Assembly (NCBI GenBank): GCA_937941765.1
Contig: CALDGQ010000075.1
Span: 29,328 to 93,327, forward strand
DNA: 64,000 bases
Origin: an uncultured Saprospiraceae bacterium
GTDB lineage: Bacteria > Bacteroidota > Bacteroidia > Chitinophagales > Saprospiraceae
Reading direction: 5' to 3'
Shown piece by piece: positions 1-8,103 of the stretch (positions are counted from its first letter, which is position 1; every line of letters starts with the position of its first letter). The translations under genes and the position numbers were made by a program. The notes beneath the pieces are model-generated. The model was not told the origin of the DNA, did not search any database, and worked only from the letters and a program-made list of their open reading frames with translations.

Positions 1-2
1 AT

Positions 3-1283
3 ATGGAGCCCAAGAAAATAACATCGATTGTTACTTGTTATGCTGTTAATCCTTACAAAGGATCTGAAGATGGAACGGGTTGGAATATACTCCTGTCTAT
101 TGCAAAAAATAACAAAGTAATTGCTATCACTCGAGAAAACAACCAACCAGCTATTGATAAATACTTTGCTGAGAATAAGGTAGCATGGGCTGACAATATA
201 ACCTTCGAATATTTTGATCTTCCATACTATCTACGATTTTGGAAAAAGAAATCTAGAGGAGCATTATTGTATTTCTTTTTATGGCAAATAGGTATTGTTT
301 TTTTTATTAAGGCCAAGAAATTTAAATTCGATATTGCGCATCATTTAAACTTTCACAGTGATTGGATGCCTTCATTTTTATGGGTATACGGGAAACCATT
401 TGTTTGGGGACCGATCGGCCATCATCCAAAAATTCCAAGAGATTTCATATTGCATACAAGTGGCTGGAAAGGACTATTTCTGGATCGATTAAAGTGGTTC
501 AGCAAATGTTTGTTTTGGAAATGTAGTCTCTCACTTTATTTGACCAAAAAGAAAGCTTCAAAAATAATTTGTATAAATAGTAGTGTAGAAAAAGTACTAT
601 CGCTGCCAAAAGAAAAGGTAGTTGTATTACCAGCTGTAGCAACAAACTATCCACCTGATATTCCAAGAATTACAGATGAATTTCAGGTACTATCGATAGG
701 CCGATTCGTTCCATTGAAAGGATTTGATTTGACGCTCGAATCATTTGCTATGTCTTATTTCCAACAAGAAAAAAGCGTACAATCAAAAATGAAGTTGGTA
801 CTAATTGGCAAAGGTCCTATGAAAATTAGGCTAAAAATCCTTGCACAAGATTTATCAATAGCACATGCAGTAACGTTTATAGATTGGATTGATCGAAAAG
901 ATTTAGATCAATATTTTGCGAATGCATCTGCCTTTCTTTTTCCATCACATGAAGGAGCGGGCATGGTTGTTCCGGAAGCACTATCTTTTGGTGTGCCTAC
1001 TATCTGTTTAGACAATATTGGCCCTGGTGAATCTATTGATACTAGTTGTGGAATTGCAATTAAAACGGAATCACGCAGAGATGCGATTGAGCAACTCACC
1101 AATGCATTGACATTACTTCTCAATGATGATAACATCAAAAAGTCATTATCAAAAGGTGCAACTACAAGATTTGACAAAGTATTTACATGGGATAGAAAAG
1201 GAGAGGTGATTTCTAAAATCTATGAAACATTATTGAATGACAATATATCTCAAGAAGAAATTATTGAAAAAGTTAGCTCATGA
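3..1283 (+). CDS. Glycosyltransferase, GT-B fold, family 4 type
   Basis: A 426-residue glycosyltransferase expected to move a sugar from a nucleotide-sugar donor onto a glycan or lipid-linked acceptor at the cytoplasmic face of the inner membrane. The C-terminal half carries the donor-binding Rossmann domain: GRFVPLKGFD near residue 232 opens it, and FPSHEGAGMVVPEAL near residues 312-326 holds the E-x7-E-like motif of GT4 enzymes. The N-terminal half has the acceptor-side fold, including a WGPIGHHP segment common in Bacteroidota GT4 proteins. No signal peptide is seen. The stop codon overlaps the next glycosyltransferase start (ATGA), so the two are co-translated, probably as the end of a polysaccharide cluster that begins left of the window. 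The start lies 2 bases from the window edge, so a longer upstream start cannot be excluded. The exact sugar is not predictable. Confidence 0.85.
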   Translation: MEPKKITSIVTCYAVNPYKGSEDGTGWNILLSIAKNNKVIAITRENNQPAIDKYFAENKVAWADNITFEYFDLPYYLRFWKKKSRGALLYFFLWQIGIVFFIKAKKFKFDIAHHLNFHSDWMPSFLWVYGKPFVWGPIGHHPKIPRDFILHTSGWKGLFLDRLKWFSKCLFWKCSLSLYLTKKKASKIICINSSVEKVLSLPKEKVVVLPAVATNYPPDIPRITDEFQVLSIGRFVPLKGFDLTLESFAMSYFQQEKSVQSKMKLVLIGKGPMKIRLKILAQDLSIAHAVTFIDWIDRKDLDQYFANASAFLFPSHEGAGMVVPEALSFGVPTICLDNIGPGESIDTSCGIAIKTESRRDAIEQLTNALTLLLNDDNIKKSLSKGATTRFDKVFTWDRKGEVISKIYETLLNDNISQEEIIEKVSS

Positions 1284-2395
1284 AAAAAGTAGTATGTGCA
1301 CACTTATATAATGATTTCAGTGGAAGTCCATTGGTTTTGTCTACTGTTATCAAAGGGTTTGTGGAAAGAGGTATCGAAGTTGATTTAGTTACCTCCAAAA
1401 AAACAGAAGGCTTTTTGTCAAATCTTCAGGTAGGATATGTAGACAACAACTATCAATTTGCAGAAAACAAATTGATAAGAATCTTCAAGTTTTTCTACAC
1501 TCAGATGGTCTGTTTCTTTAAATTACTTCGATACAGAAATGAAGAGGTAGTTATTTATGTAAATACGTTGTTGCCTTTTGGTGTTGCTATTGCGGGGAAA
1601 TTAATGCGTAAAAAAGTGGTATTTCATATTCATGAAACTTCTGTCAAGCCACCATTCCTAAAAAGCTTTTTAAAATGGGTATGTGCCAATACTGCTAGTG
1701 AAATTATATATGTTTCCAAATTCTTGCAAAAACAAGAGCCAATATCCAACATTCCATCTACGGTAGTTTACAATGCCTTATCTACAGAATTTGTCAATAA
1801 ATCAAAGCAATCGCTCGTGTCTGAAAAGGATTCCTTTATCGTATTGATGTTATGTTCACTTAAAGGGTACAAAGGGGTTAATGAATTTGTTGAATTAGCG
1901 AATCAAATCCCACCTATTGATTTTCATTTAGTTTTGAATGCTGAACAAGTCGACGTAGATGTTTTTTTTATGGAGACCCAATTACCGACTAATCTTACCT
2001 TGTTTCCAAAACAAAGTAATGTACATCCTTTCTATGAAAAAGCAAGTTTAGTAATTAATCTTTCTCATCCTGATCAATGGGTAGAGACATTCGGAATGAC
2101 ATTGTTGGAAGGGATGCAATATGGATTGCCAGCAATTGCACCTCCGGTTGGAGGTTGTGTTGAATTTGTACATTCGGATGTCAATGGATTTCAAATTGAT
2201 CAACGCAATACAAATGAATTGGTTGAGCAAATTAATATTTTATATTCCGATGATAAACTGTACAAAAGATTGAGTCAACAAGCAGCTTTAAAAGCGAAAG
2301 AATTTAGAGTAGAAAATATGTGTGGTAAAATCGTTTCTGTTGTTTTTCAATCAGAAGAACATAAAGAATTAGTTGAAGAAAGCACGTTGTTGTAA
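1280..2395 (+). CDS. Glycosyltransferase, GT-B fold, family 4 type
   Basis: A 371-residue second glycosyltransferase whose start overlaps the previous stop by 4 bp. The C-terminal donor-binding domain shows ETFGMTLLEGMQYGLPAIAP near residues 272-291, the E-x7-E motif of GT4 enzymes, followed by GGCVEFV and NGF, which typically contact the nucleotide sugar. The N-terminal region (SGSPLVLSTVIKGFVERG) is the usual acceptor-domain opening of these proteins. Together with its neighbour it probably adds consecutive sugars in exopolysaccharide or O-antigen-like synthesis. Nothing follows on the same strand for about 290 bp, so this is likely the last gene of its operon. Donor and acceptor are unknown. 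Confidence 0.85.
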   Translation: MKKVVCAHLYNDFSGSPLVLSTVIKGFVERGIEVDLVTSKKTEGFLSNLQVGYVDNNYQFAENKLIRIFKFFYTQMVCFFKLLRYRNEEVVIYVNTLLPFGVAIAGKLMRKKVVFHIHETSVKPPFLKSFLKWVCANTASEIIYVSKFLQKQEPISNIPSTVVYNALSTEFVNKSKQSLVSEKDSFIVLMLCSLKGYKGVNEFVELANQIPPIDFHLVLNAEQVDVDVFFMETQLPTNLTLFPKQSNVHPFYEKASLVINLSHPDQWVETFGMTLLEGMQYGLPAIAPPVGGCVEFVHSDVNGFQIDQRNTNELVEQINILYSDDKLYKRLSQQAALKAKEFRVENMCGKIVSVVFQSEEHKELVEESTLL

Positions 2396-2474
2396 TAATC
2401 ATAAAAAAAATACCAACATTACTTCAATTACTAGAGCGTGGCAGTCTCTTTTAATACCCATCTAATATTCTAAA

Positions 2475-2627
2475 TTATTTTGTTATTAGTACCTTCTTAG
2501 ACTTAATTTGACCATCTTCGAATTGTGCTGTCAATAAACTATTTGATATTTGCTTACCAGTAATGTTTGGGGAATACACCATGCAAAGGAAAATGGTGCT
2601 TTGATTTGGATAGATAACAAATAGGTA
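2475..2627 (-). pseudogene. Decayed T9SS C-terminal sorting-domain fragment
   Basis: A minus-strand open frame of about 50 codons ends in a stop at 2475-2477 and reads like the tail of a T9SS cargo protein. FVIYPNQS resembles the conserved YPNP opening of type A sorting domains. The last residues (KSKKVLITK then stop) resemble the closing beta strand. The frame is closed upstream by an in-frame stop at 2628-2630, and there is no attached passenger domain. I read it as the remnant of a deleted secreted-protein gene. It occupies most of the 290-bp gap between the glycosyltransferases and the next gene. Confidence 0.5.
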
Positions 2628-2685
2628 TCAGATAATGTAATATTTTATAACAATTTAACTGCTATTTTCGTATCATTGAATCGCT

Positions 2686-3189
2686 ATGGAAAAATATCTA
2701 ACCCAACTTCATGAAGATTTGGTTGCTGCACACCGACCAAAAGAATATATAGACAATCATTTTGATGTAGAAGAGACCTCTATTGAGGCGACGCTTGCAG
2801 AAGCAGAGCGATTTGCTGCCGGAGAGATTCCGATCAAAAAATTCGGAGATACTTGTGGTCTTCAAAAAATACAATTTCCACCTGCTGAAAAATTAACAGA
2901 AAATCAACTCCTTAAATTGTGTGATTCAATTGTTGAATTAATGTGGAGTTGGTTCGTCGATATTGCTTTGCCGGAAACATTGCCATTGGATAGACGCTAT
3001 CATTTTTTGGTGGAGGTGTTTGACACAGAAATCATGTTGGTTGAAAATGGACACATCGGAATTGAATTGTGTGAATATGATGTCAAGACTTGTATTTTTG
3101 GATCGCATTGTATGTGTATAGAATTTGAAAATGAAGTTGATGAGATGGAGGATGGAGATGATGAGGATGATTCTGAATTACCTTTTTGA
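2686..3189 (+). CDS. Hypothetical acidic protein
   Basis: A 167-residue protein that I do not recognise. It has no signal peptide or membrane helix, so it is probably cytoplasmic. The N-terminal third is helical and charged, the middle has a tryptophan-rich stretch (MWSWFVDIALPE, residues 86-97), and the C-terminus is a run of Asp/Glu (DEMEDGDDEDDSELPF). It stands alone, between a decayed T9SS fragment and the WYL regulator of the CRISPR locus, on the same strand as the cas genes but about 300 bp from the regulator. The clean length and codon structure support a real gene. The function is unknown. Confidence 0.6.
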   Translation: MEKYLTQLHEDLVAAHRPKEYIDNHFDVEETSIEATLAEAERFAAGEIPIKKFGDTCGLQKIQFPPAEKLTENQLLKLCDSIVELMWSWFVDIALPETLPLDRRYHFLVEVFDTEIMLVENGHIGIELCEYDVKTCIFGSHCMCIEFENEVDEMEDGDDEDDSELPF

Positions 3190-3490
3190 TAGGTAGCGTA
3201 GGTTTTTAAACCAAGAAAAAATGTGAAAAATAAACTCACTAAAAAGCAATAATTTTTATAGAAAATCAATCCAATTTCCCGACACCCAATTCAAATTTTC
3301 CAACAATAAATATTCATTTCATTTCTTCTACTGAATAAATTTATCTAAATTTAGTCACTTTTCAACACTTCCTCACCTTAACAATCTAGTGTTGAATATA
3401 CCAGAGAGACTACTTAATGGCTTTTTTTGGATAACCTAAACATAACATGCTAGCACGTGAACGTGAAGTTCGTGTGTATAAGAACAGCAA
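3190..3490. other. Intergenic region upstream of the WYL regulator
   Basis: This 301-bp AT-rich gap contains no credible reading frame. It holds a perfect 9-bp inverted repeat (TTCAACACT at 3361-3369, AGTGTTGAA at 3388-3396, 18 bp apart) and a weaker imperfect dyad around 3454-3476. Both lie within 130 bp of the regulator start, so they are plausible operator sites for it. Confidence 0.4.
3361..3396. promoter_or_regulatory. Inverted repeat, possible operator of the WYL regulator
   Basis: The arms TTCAACACT and AGTGTTGAA are perfect complements separated by 18 bp. They sit about 95 bp before the start of the WYL-type regulator gene. Palindromes with this spacing suit a dimeric winged-helix regulator bound across two helical turns. 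No terminator-like T run follows, which argues against a simple terminator. Assignment to this regulator is inference from position only. Confidence 0.35.
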
Positions 3491-4381
3491 ATGAACACAC
3501 AGCAAAAATTATATAAAATTTTTCAATTGATTAGATTGTTGAATACACCTCCTGCAATGGATGTGCCTCAGTTGGTTAGGCGGCTTGATTCGTCTAAGTC
3601 AAGAATATACGAGCACCTTCAATTGTTGGAAAAATTGGGGTACAAAATCAAAACAGATAATAAGCATCGAAAATCTCTTGAACTTGGTGTTTCTAAATTT
3701 ACAAGTGGTTTGCTAGATTCACAAGACCTAGAATTGATCCAAGAATCATTGCAACAAACCAGAATTAAGAATCCGCTTAGAACGAAATTGCTTCATAAGT
3801 TAAATGCCAATCTTTCTTTGATACCTCTAGCAGATGCATTACCACAATTGCATGCGAGTCGTATTATACAATTAATTCGTGTTGGAATCGAATCTCAGCG
3901 CCAAATGATGCTGAGAAATTATCGATCTATGACCAGTAATAATATGGAAGATCGACATATCGAACCACTTGAATTAACAAAAGACTTCCGATACCTTATC
4001 GCTTGGGATTTGAAAAAAAATGGACAACGACAATTTAAATTAGAACGGATTGAAGATGTTGATTTATTAGATGAAAAAATTCAAGGAAAACGAATTTCGT
4101 CTCCGATGGATCTTTTCGGTCTGACCAGTGATGATGAAATGGAACATCAATGGCATGATGTGAAATTGAAGCTTACAAGTACCGCGCATCATTTATTAAT
4201 TGAAGAATTTCCTTTGAGTCGCCAGTATATAAAACGAGTAAAAGGTGTTACGATTTTTGAAGGTCGGGTGCGGCATTGGAAAGGAGTAGGGCGATTTTGT
4301 TTGGGATTGCCTGGAGAGGTGGAGGTTTTGGGGCCGGAGGAATTTCGGAGATATTTGAATGGGAAAGTTGAGGCGTTTTAA
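3491..4381 (+). CDS. HTH/WYL-domain transcriptional regulator of the CRISPR-Cas locus
   Basis: A 296-residue DNA-binding regulator. The N-terminus (about residues 8-60) is a winged helix-turn-helix: LVRRLDSSKSRIYEHLQLLE is the recognition region and EKLGYKIKTD the wing. The middle and C-terminal parts match the WYL sensor layout. RYLIAWDLKKNG followed by RQFKLERIEDVDLLDE (about residues 160-192) is typical of WYL strands, and the last 80 residues resemble a WCX extension. WYL proteins often bind nucleic acids or nucleotides and commonly regulate CRISPR and other defence loci. The gene points towards the cas operon and ends 6 bp before the mini-CRISPR and 258 bp before the first gene of that operon. 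The likely role is cas regulation, but this is inferred from position. It could also bind the dyad upstream of its own gene. Confidence 0.75.
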   Translation: MNTQQKLYKIFQLIRLLNTPPAMDVPQLVRRLDSSKSRIYEHLQLLEKLGYKIKTDNKHRKSLELGVSKFTSGLLDSQDLELIQESLQQTRIKNPLRTKLLHKLNANLSLIPLADALPQLHASRIIQLIRVGIESQRQMMLRNYRSMTSNNMEDRHIEPLELTKDFRYLIAWDLKKNGQRQFKLERIEDVDLLDEKIQGKRISSPMDLFGLTSDDEMEHQWHDVKLKLTSTAHHLLIEEFPLSRQYIKRVKGVTIFEGRVRHWKGVGRFCLGLPGEVEVLGPEEFRRYLNGKVEAF

Positions 4382-4386
4382 CTCTT

Positions 4387-4480
4387 GTTTCAATCCTTAT
4401 TATAGTGGAAAAGAGTTTTTAATTTTTTAGGCTAACTGCTCCTGTTTCAAACTTTTTTATAATCTTTTGCTGATAGAGGT
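4387..4480 (-). ncRNA. Degenerate mini-CRISPR encoding a crRNA-like regulatory RNA (CreR/CreA-like)
   Basis: Read on the minus strand this is a pseudo-repeat, a short spacer and a second pseudo-repeat. The distal copy (4387-4423) matches the array repeat over its last 15 bases (AATAAGGATTGAAAC) and 24 of 37 overall. The proximal copy (4444-4480) keeps mainly the 3' handle, TTTGAAAC against ATTGAAAC. The intervening guide begins AGGAGCAGTTAGCCTA at 4443. That sequence matches the minus strand at 4616-4601, over the cas operon start site, at 14 of 16 positions. The only mismatches are at positions 6 and 12. Short seed matches of this kind let Cascade bind and repress without Cas3 cleavage in known CreA and CreR RNAs. 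A minus-strand promoter-like pair lies just upstream (4484-4515), placing the start near the 5' end of the first pseudo-repeat. Transcription has not been shown. Confidence 0.65.
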
Positions 4481-4483
4481 GAA

Positions 4484-4515
4484 AAAATATATCTATTTAA
4501 GTGACTAATATTCAA
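4484..4515 (-). promoter_or_regulatory. Putative promoter of the mini-CRISPR RNA
   Basis: On the minus strand, TTG (4515-4513) is followed after 21 bp by TATATTTT (4491-4484), one base from the Bacteroidota -7 consensus TAnnTTTG. The predicted start, about 5 bases downstream, falls at the first base of the proximal pseudo-repeat, so the RNA would have no leader. The cas promoter at 4566-4597 has the same 21-bp spacing. Confidence 0.45.
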
Positions 4516-4565
4516 TTAATTGTGGTTTAATATTTTTTGGCAAGATGTTAATTTACACTTTTTAC

Positions 4566-4597
4566 TTGCATCATAATATAAAATAATTTTATATTTG
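4566..4597 (+). promoter_or_regulatory. Promoter of the cas operon
   Basis: TTG at 4566-4568 and a perfect Bacteroidota -7 element TATATTTG at 4590-4597 are separated by 21 bp. The predicted transcription start is about 4602-4605, giving a 5' leader of roughly 35 bases before the ATG at 4639. The region covered by the mini-CRISPR guide (4601-4616) begins only 3 bp after the -7 element. Confidence 0.6.
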
Positions 4598-4600
4598 TAA

Positions 4601-4616
4601 TAGGATAACTACTCCT
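4601..4616 (-). promoter_or_regulatory. Candidate Cascade target site over the cas transcription start
   Basis: Plus-strand TAGGATAACTACTCCT here is the counterpart of TAGGCTAACTGCTCCT in the mini-CRISPR guide (4428-4443). Counting from the repeat-proximal seed end, bases 1-5, 7-11 and 13-16 match and only 6 and 12 differ. Pairing stops after position 16. The trinucleotide 5' of the protospacer on its own strand is TTA (4619-4617), a possible PAM. A complex bound here would cover the start point. An alternative reading is that both copies are operators for a protein regulator. Confidence 0.6.
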
Positions 4617-4638
4617 TAAAGTTACAAAAATATACTTA

Positions 4639-4923
4639 ATGAAAAAAGCTGATGACAGAATTTTGCTAGTAATTGCTCTTTTCGCAGGTGCAATTGTTTT
4701 TTGCAATCCGAATTTATTACCGATTGCATTAGTCATGCTTTTTATTATAGCCATTATAATAATTTTCCTAAGCAAATCCAGTACTTCAGATTCACGTGAT
4801 ATAATAATAGAATATAAAGACAAATTCAAAATATGTTTAAAAAGTTCGAAATTTTTGAGTAGAGACAAGAAGCCAAATAATAGAGAAGGTAATTTAAATA
4901 ACCTTCCGGAAATACGGGAATGA
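4639..4923 (+). CDS. Small two-helix membrane protein, first gene of the cas operon
   Basis: A 94-residue protein not matching any Cas family I know. Residues 8-25 (ILLVIALFAGAIVFC) and 27-45 (LLPIALVMLFIIAIIIIFL) are two adjacent hydrophobic segments separated by NPN, predicting a membrane hairpin. A basic, hydrophilic tail of about 48 residues follows (KDKFKICLKSSKFLSRDKK). It lies 35 bp upstream of cas8b with no terminator between, so it should be on the cas transcript. It begins about 35 bases after the predicted start site that the mini-CRISPR guide matches. It may be a membrane accessory protein of the CRISPR system or a toxin kept silent by Cascade. Both are hypotheses. Confidence 0.6.
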   Translation: MKKADDRILLVIALFAGAIVFCNPNLLPIALVMLFIIAIIIIFLSKSSTSDSRDIIIEYKDKFKICLKSSKFLSRDKKPNNREGNLNNLPEIRE

Positions 4924-4958
4924 CAAACCTTAGTTTTGTTTTATTAAAATTGAATTGA

Positions 4959-6980
4959 ATGATTGATACACTTTATAAAATAGGAAAAGGACTTTCAGAT
5001 TCAGAAGATTATGATCCAATGGATGGGATAATAACTCCTCCAAAAATTAAATCTGGGAAAAATCCAATGAAACTTTATTCAGCGGAGATTATTTTTGACT
5101 TGGACAAAGGCGAAGTTTTGTTTGGGGATTCTTTATATCCGTATAGTCAAGATACTAAAGATAAAGATTATGAATATTCAGCTTATTCATTGAGATGTTT
5201 AAATATTCAGACTGGAAACAATAAAAATATTTATCCAACTGTAGATTCAAAAAATCTCCTCAAATTTGAACGGACTTTTTTCTCTGTGAAAGACAACAAA
5301 GGGAATGAACCAGAAAAGGCTGAACTAGTAGCAGCTATCGATAAAGACTTTTCACATTTAAGCGATACATTGTTATATAAAGTTGTAAAATTAATTTTTC
5401 CGCTTAGAAAAAAGTTTCAAGAAAAATTAACTACTCATGATAAGGTCGGAAAGGCCAAGAAATCACCAGATATAGAAGCACTAAAAAAACATTATGACTT
5501 AAAAAGGAATGAAAAAATTATTTTGGTTTTTGCCTCAATTATTTCAAAATCTAAGCACTCAATTGAAGAGAAGACACCTATTGTAAAATTAGATGGATTT
5601 GATACTTTTTTGAAGATGAAATTTCTTACAAAAGAAAAGAGTTCAATTAAAAGGATGTGCTACATTTTAGGAAAGCAAATGGAAAATGTGAATACTCCCA
5701 AATTTAAAGTTAGATATAGTCTTAATAAAATGTTTCAAACGACCTTATGGAACGCTGCATCTGAATTCGATAAAAAAGCATTTGGAAAAAATTATCAAAT
5801 CAATAACGATGTAGAAAAGAATATTGAAAGTGGCTCAAATTATATTTTAGAAAACTACACTGTGAAAATTGCAGGTATTGATCATTGCATAATTCCCGCG
5901 TTTCTACATTCTGTTGAAATAAATTTTGATCAATTAATTGGAAAAATTAAAAACAATTCTGACCTATTATTCAACTATAAAAAGGAATACGAATCTTTAG
6001 AATCTGATTTTGATTTCATGGGAGAAGGGGTTTTTTGGGTAAATTTTTTGGGTTTTGAGTCAGATGGAAAATCATTTAAGAGTACAAATGAAATAAAAGA
6101 CATAAGTAAAACCCATTTTTCAAATATACTTCATCAATTATTGCAAACTGAAAAAGATTTATCTGAAATAAATGGGATGCAATGGAATGAAGTAATGACT
6201 TATGGTAAAGAAAGAAACAGGTATAATTTTAACTTGAACACAGTTTACAATCTTATACCTGTTCGAAAAGGGAAGAAAGGATTATTAGGAAAAAGAAACC
6301 CTGCACTTATTTTCTTTAAGTCTATTTTAGAACAAAGAAAAGTAACAATACAAATACTATTTCAGCATTTTGTAAAATTGATTCAAATACATCGATTTCA
6401 AAAAAAAGATTCTTATCAAATCCGTCCTATTGATCGAAAGAATTTTGATTTTGCCATACGTGATAGCGTATTTCGATATTTGGCTTTCATCCATTTTTTA
6501 ATAAAATTAAACCTAATTGATATGGAATCAACCACTAATTCAAATAAAGCTACCTTTTCAAAAAAAGAGTATAAGGCAGCAATTCTTAACTTCTTTGATA
6601 AAATGAATTACGATGAGACTCAACAAGGACTTTTTTATTTAGGAAGGGTTTTAGGGAGTGTAGCTTATGCTCAATTTAAAAGCGGACACAAAAAGAAACC
6701 GATCTTGAATACCTTAAACTATAATGGTATGGATTTAAAAGCTATTAAACGTTTACGTGCCTCTTTGATGGAAAAATGTTTGCAGTATAACAAGTATGAT
6801 ACCCTTCGTAAAAATGAATTTAATTTCTCGTTATTTAATGATTTATTCAACCCTGAAAAGACTCTTTCTGCAGAAGAAAATTTATTTTACCTGTTATCTG
6901 GATATGCTTTTCGTTTAGATAATGAGAAAAAAGAAGACATGGAAATTGAGCCAGAATTAGATGATGATAGTATAGATTAA
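4959..6980 (+). CDS. cas8b: Type I-B Cascade large subunit Cas8b (TM1802/Csh1-like)
   Basis: A 673-residue protein in the position of the large subunit, directly before Csh2-type cas7 and cas5. In type I-B effectors this subunit recognises the PAM and helps open the target DNA and recruit Cas3. The opening (MIDTLYKIGKGLSDSEDYD) and the spread of long charged helices through to an acidic tail are typical of TM1802-like Cas8b proteins, a very divergent family. Identification therefore rests on size, operon position and weak resemblance rather than on a catalytic motif. Gene order is cas8b-cas7-cas5-cas3-cas6, with a 54-bp gap to cas7. The gene is strikingly AT-rich, like cas7, cas5 and cas3, compared with the cas6-cas4 end of the locus. 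Confidence 0.8.
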   Translation: MIDTLYKIGKGLSDSEDYDPMDGIITPPKIKSGKNPMKLYSAEIIFDLDKGEVLFGDSLYPYSQDTKDKDYEYSAYSLRCLNIQTGNNKNIYPTVDSKNLLKFERTFFSVKDNKGNEPEKAELVAAIDKDFSHLSDTLLYKVVKLIFPLRKKFQEKLTTHDKVGKAKKSPDIEALKKHYDLKRNEKIILVFASIISKSKHSIEEKTPIVKLDGFDTFLKMKFLTKEKSSIKRMCYILGKQMENVNTPKFKVRYSLNKMFQTTLWNAASEFDKKAFGKNYQINNDVEKNIESGSNYILENYTVKIAGIDHCIIPAFLHSVEINFDQLIGKIKNNSDLLFNYKKEYESLESDFDFMGEGVFWVNFLGFESDGKSFKSTNEIKDISKTHFSNILHQLLQTEKDLSEINGMQWNEVMTYGKERNRYNFNLNTVYNLIPVRKGKKGLLGKRNPALIFFKSILEQRKVTIQILFQHFVKLIQIHRFQKKDSYQIRPIDRKNFDFAIRDSVFRYLAFIHFLIKLNLIDMESTTNSNKATFSKKEYKAAILNFFDKMNYDETQQGLFYLGRVLGSVAYAQFKSGHKKKPILNTLNYNGMDLKAIKRLRASLMEKCLQYNKYDTLRKNEFNFSLFNDLFNPEKTLSAEENLFYLLSGYAFRLDNEKKEDMEIEPELDDDSID

Positions 6981-7034
6981 TATTTAATCCTCTCAAATAA
7001 AACAATTACTATTTAAACTTAAAAACTTAAAATA

Positions 7035-8090
7035 ATGGACAAAAGTAACAATACAATTTCTAATAATTCCGATTTTCTTTTTTTGTATGAAGCAATTCAA
7101 TGTAATCCTAATGGCGATATCGATCAGGAAAATCGTCCACGTATGGACTACGATAACGATATCAATCTCGTTTCCGATGTTCGAGTAAAAAGATATATTC
7201 GAGACTTTTTTATTATGGAAGGAAAAGATGTTTTTGTGGATATGGAAGGAGGGAAGAAAGTTAGTCCTGATTCAAAACTTAAAGCCGTTCTTACAAGATT
7301 GCTAGATGATGAAAGTGAAATAGATAAAGTTTTGGAGGAAAATAAGATAGCTAAAGAACAATTCGAAAAGGTGAAAAAGGAAAACAAAGAAAAACCTGTC
7401 GATGAAATAATAGCATACTTGCAGAAAAACAAAAAGGACTATGCGGATTTAAATAAAACTTTTTTAGCCTACTTGGTTAAACAGAAATTTTTAGACATCA
7501 GATTATTCGGAAGTGCTTTTGCTATCGAGGGTTTTACAAAATCTTACATCGGACCTGTCCAGTTAAACTGGGGATACTCATTACACAAAGTAAAAGTAAT
7601 GGATTCATCATCTATTGTTACCATAATGAATGATGATAATAGCACCATCGGAAAAGATTATCGCGTACATTATAGTCTTTTAGCATTTCACGGTTCAGTG
7701 AATAAATATGCTGCAATTTCAACTGCTTTGACAGAAGAGGATATGGAAGAATTTAGAAAAGCAATTTGGTCGAGTATTCCGGCATTACCTACACGTTCAA
7801 AGCTAGATCAATTTCCAAAATTGTATGTAGAAATAATCTATAATGAAGGATACTACAATGGTCACTTTGGTGATTTACGCCAATATGTTTCCGCCAATAC
7901 AAAAGATAATGGAGATCAAAAATCAGTTCGTAAATTTACTGAGCTGAATTTAGACCTATCAAAATTAAAGAAGCTTTTAGAGGATAATAAGTGTACCGAA
8001 ACGGATAAAGACAAGGTAATATTGGATTACAAAATAAAGACATCATCCGATTTATCTTTTGACACTAGTAATAACACTTCTTCAAAATAA
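7035..8090 (+). CDS. cas7: Type I-B Cascade backbone protein Cas7 (Csh2)
   Basis: A 351-residue RAMP-type protein that forms the helical backbone along the crRNA. The N-terminal signature FLYEAIQCNPNGDIDQENRP followed by SDVRVKRYIRDFF is the hallmark of the Csh2 branch. RLFGSAFAIEG (about residues 156-166) and the GPVQLNWG segment are also characteristic. The thumb of Cas7 inserts at every sixth guide base, which matters for interpreting the mini-CRISPR guide with mismatches at 6 and 12. It is separated from cas8b by 54 bp and from cas5 by 13 bp, consistent with one transcript. Confidence 0.93.
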   Translation: MDKSNNTISNNSDFLFLYEAIQCNPNGDIDQENRPRMDYDNDINLVSDVRVKRYIRDFFIMEGKDVFVDMEGGKKVSPDSKLKAVLTRLLDDESEIDKVLEENKIAKEQFEKVKKENKEKPVDEIIAYLQKNKKDYADLNKTFLAYLVKQKFLDIRLFGSAFAIEGFTKSYIGPVQLNWGYSLHKVKVMDSSSIVTIMNDDNSTIGKDYRVHYSLLAFHGSVNKYAAISTALTEEDMEEFRKAIWSSIPALPTRSKLDQFPKLYVEIIYNEGYYNGHFGDLRQYVSANTKDNGDQKSVRKFTELNLDLSKLKKLLEDNKCTETDKDKVILDYKIKTSSDLSFDTSNNTSSK

Positions 8091-8103
8091 TAAAACTCCT
8101 TTA

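Noticed and set aside
8059..8103. Upstream in-frame start for cas5 overlapping cas7
   Set aside because: The extra 15 residues do not resemble the family, whose conserved opening begins at the ATG at 8104.
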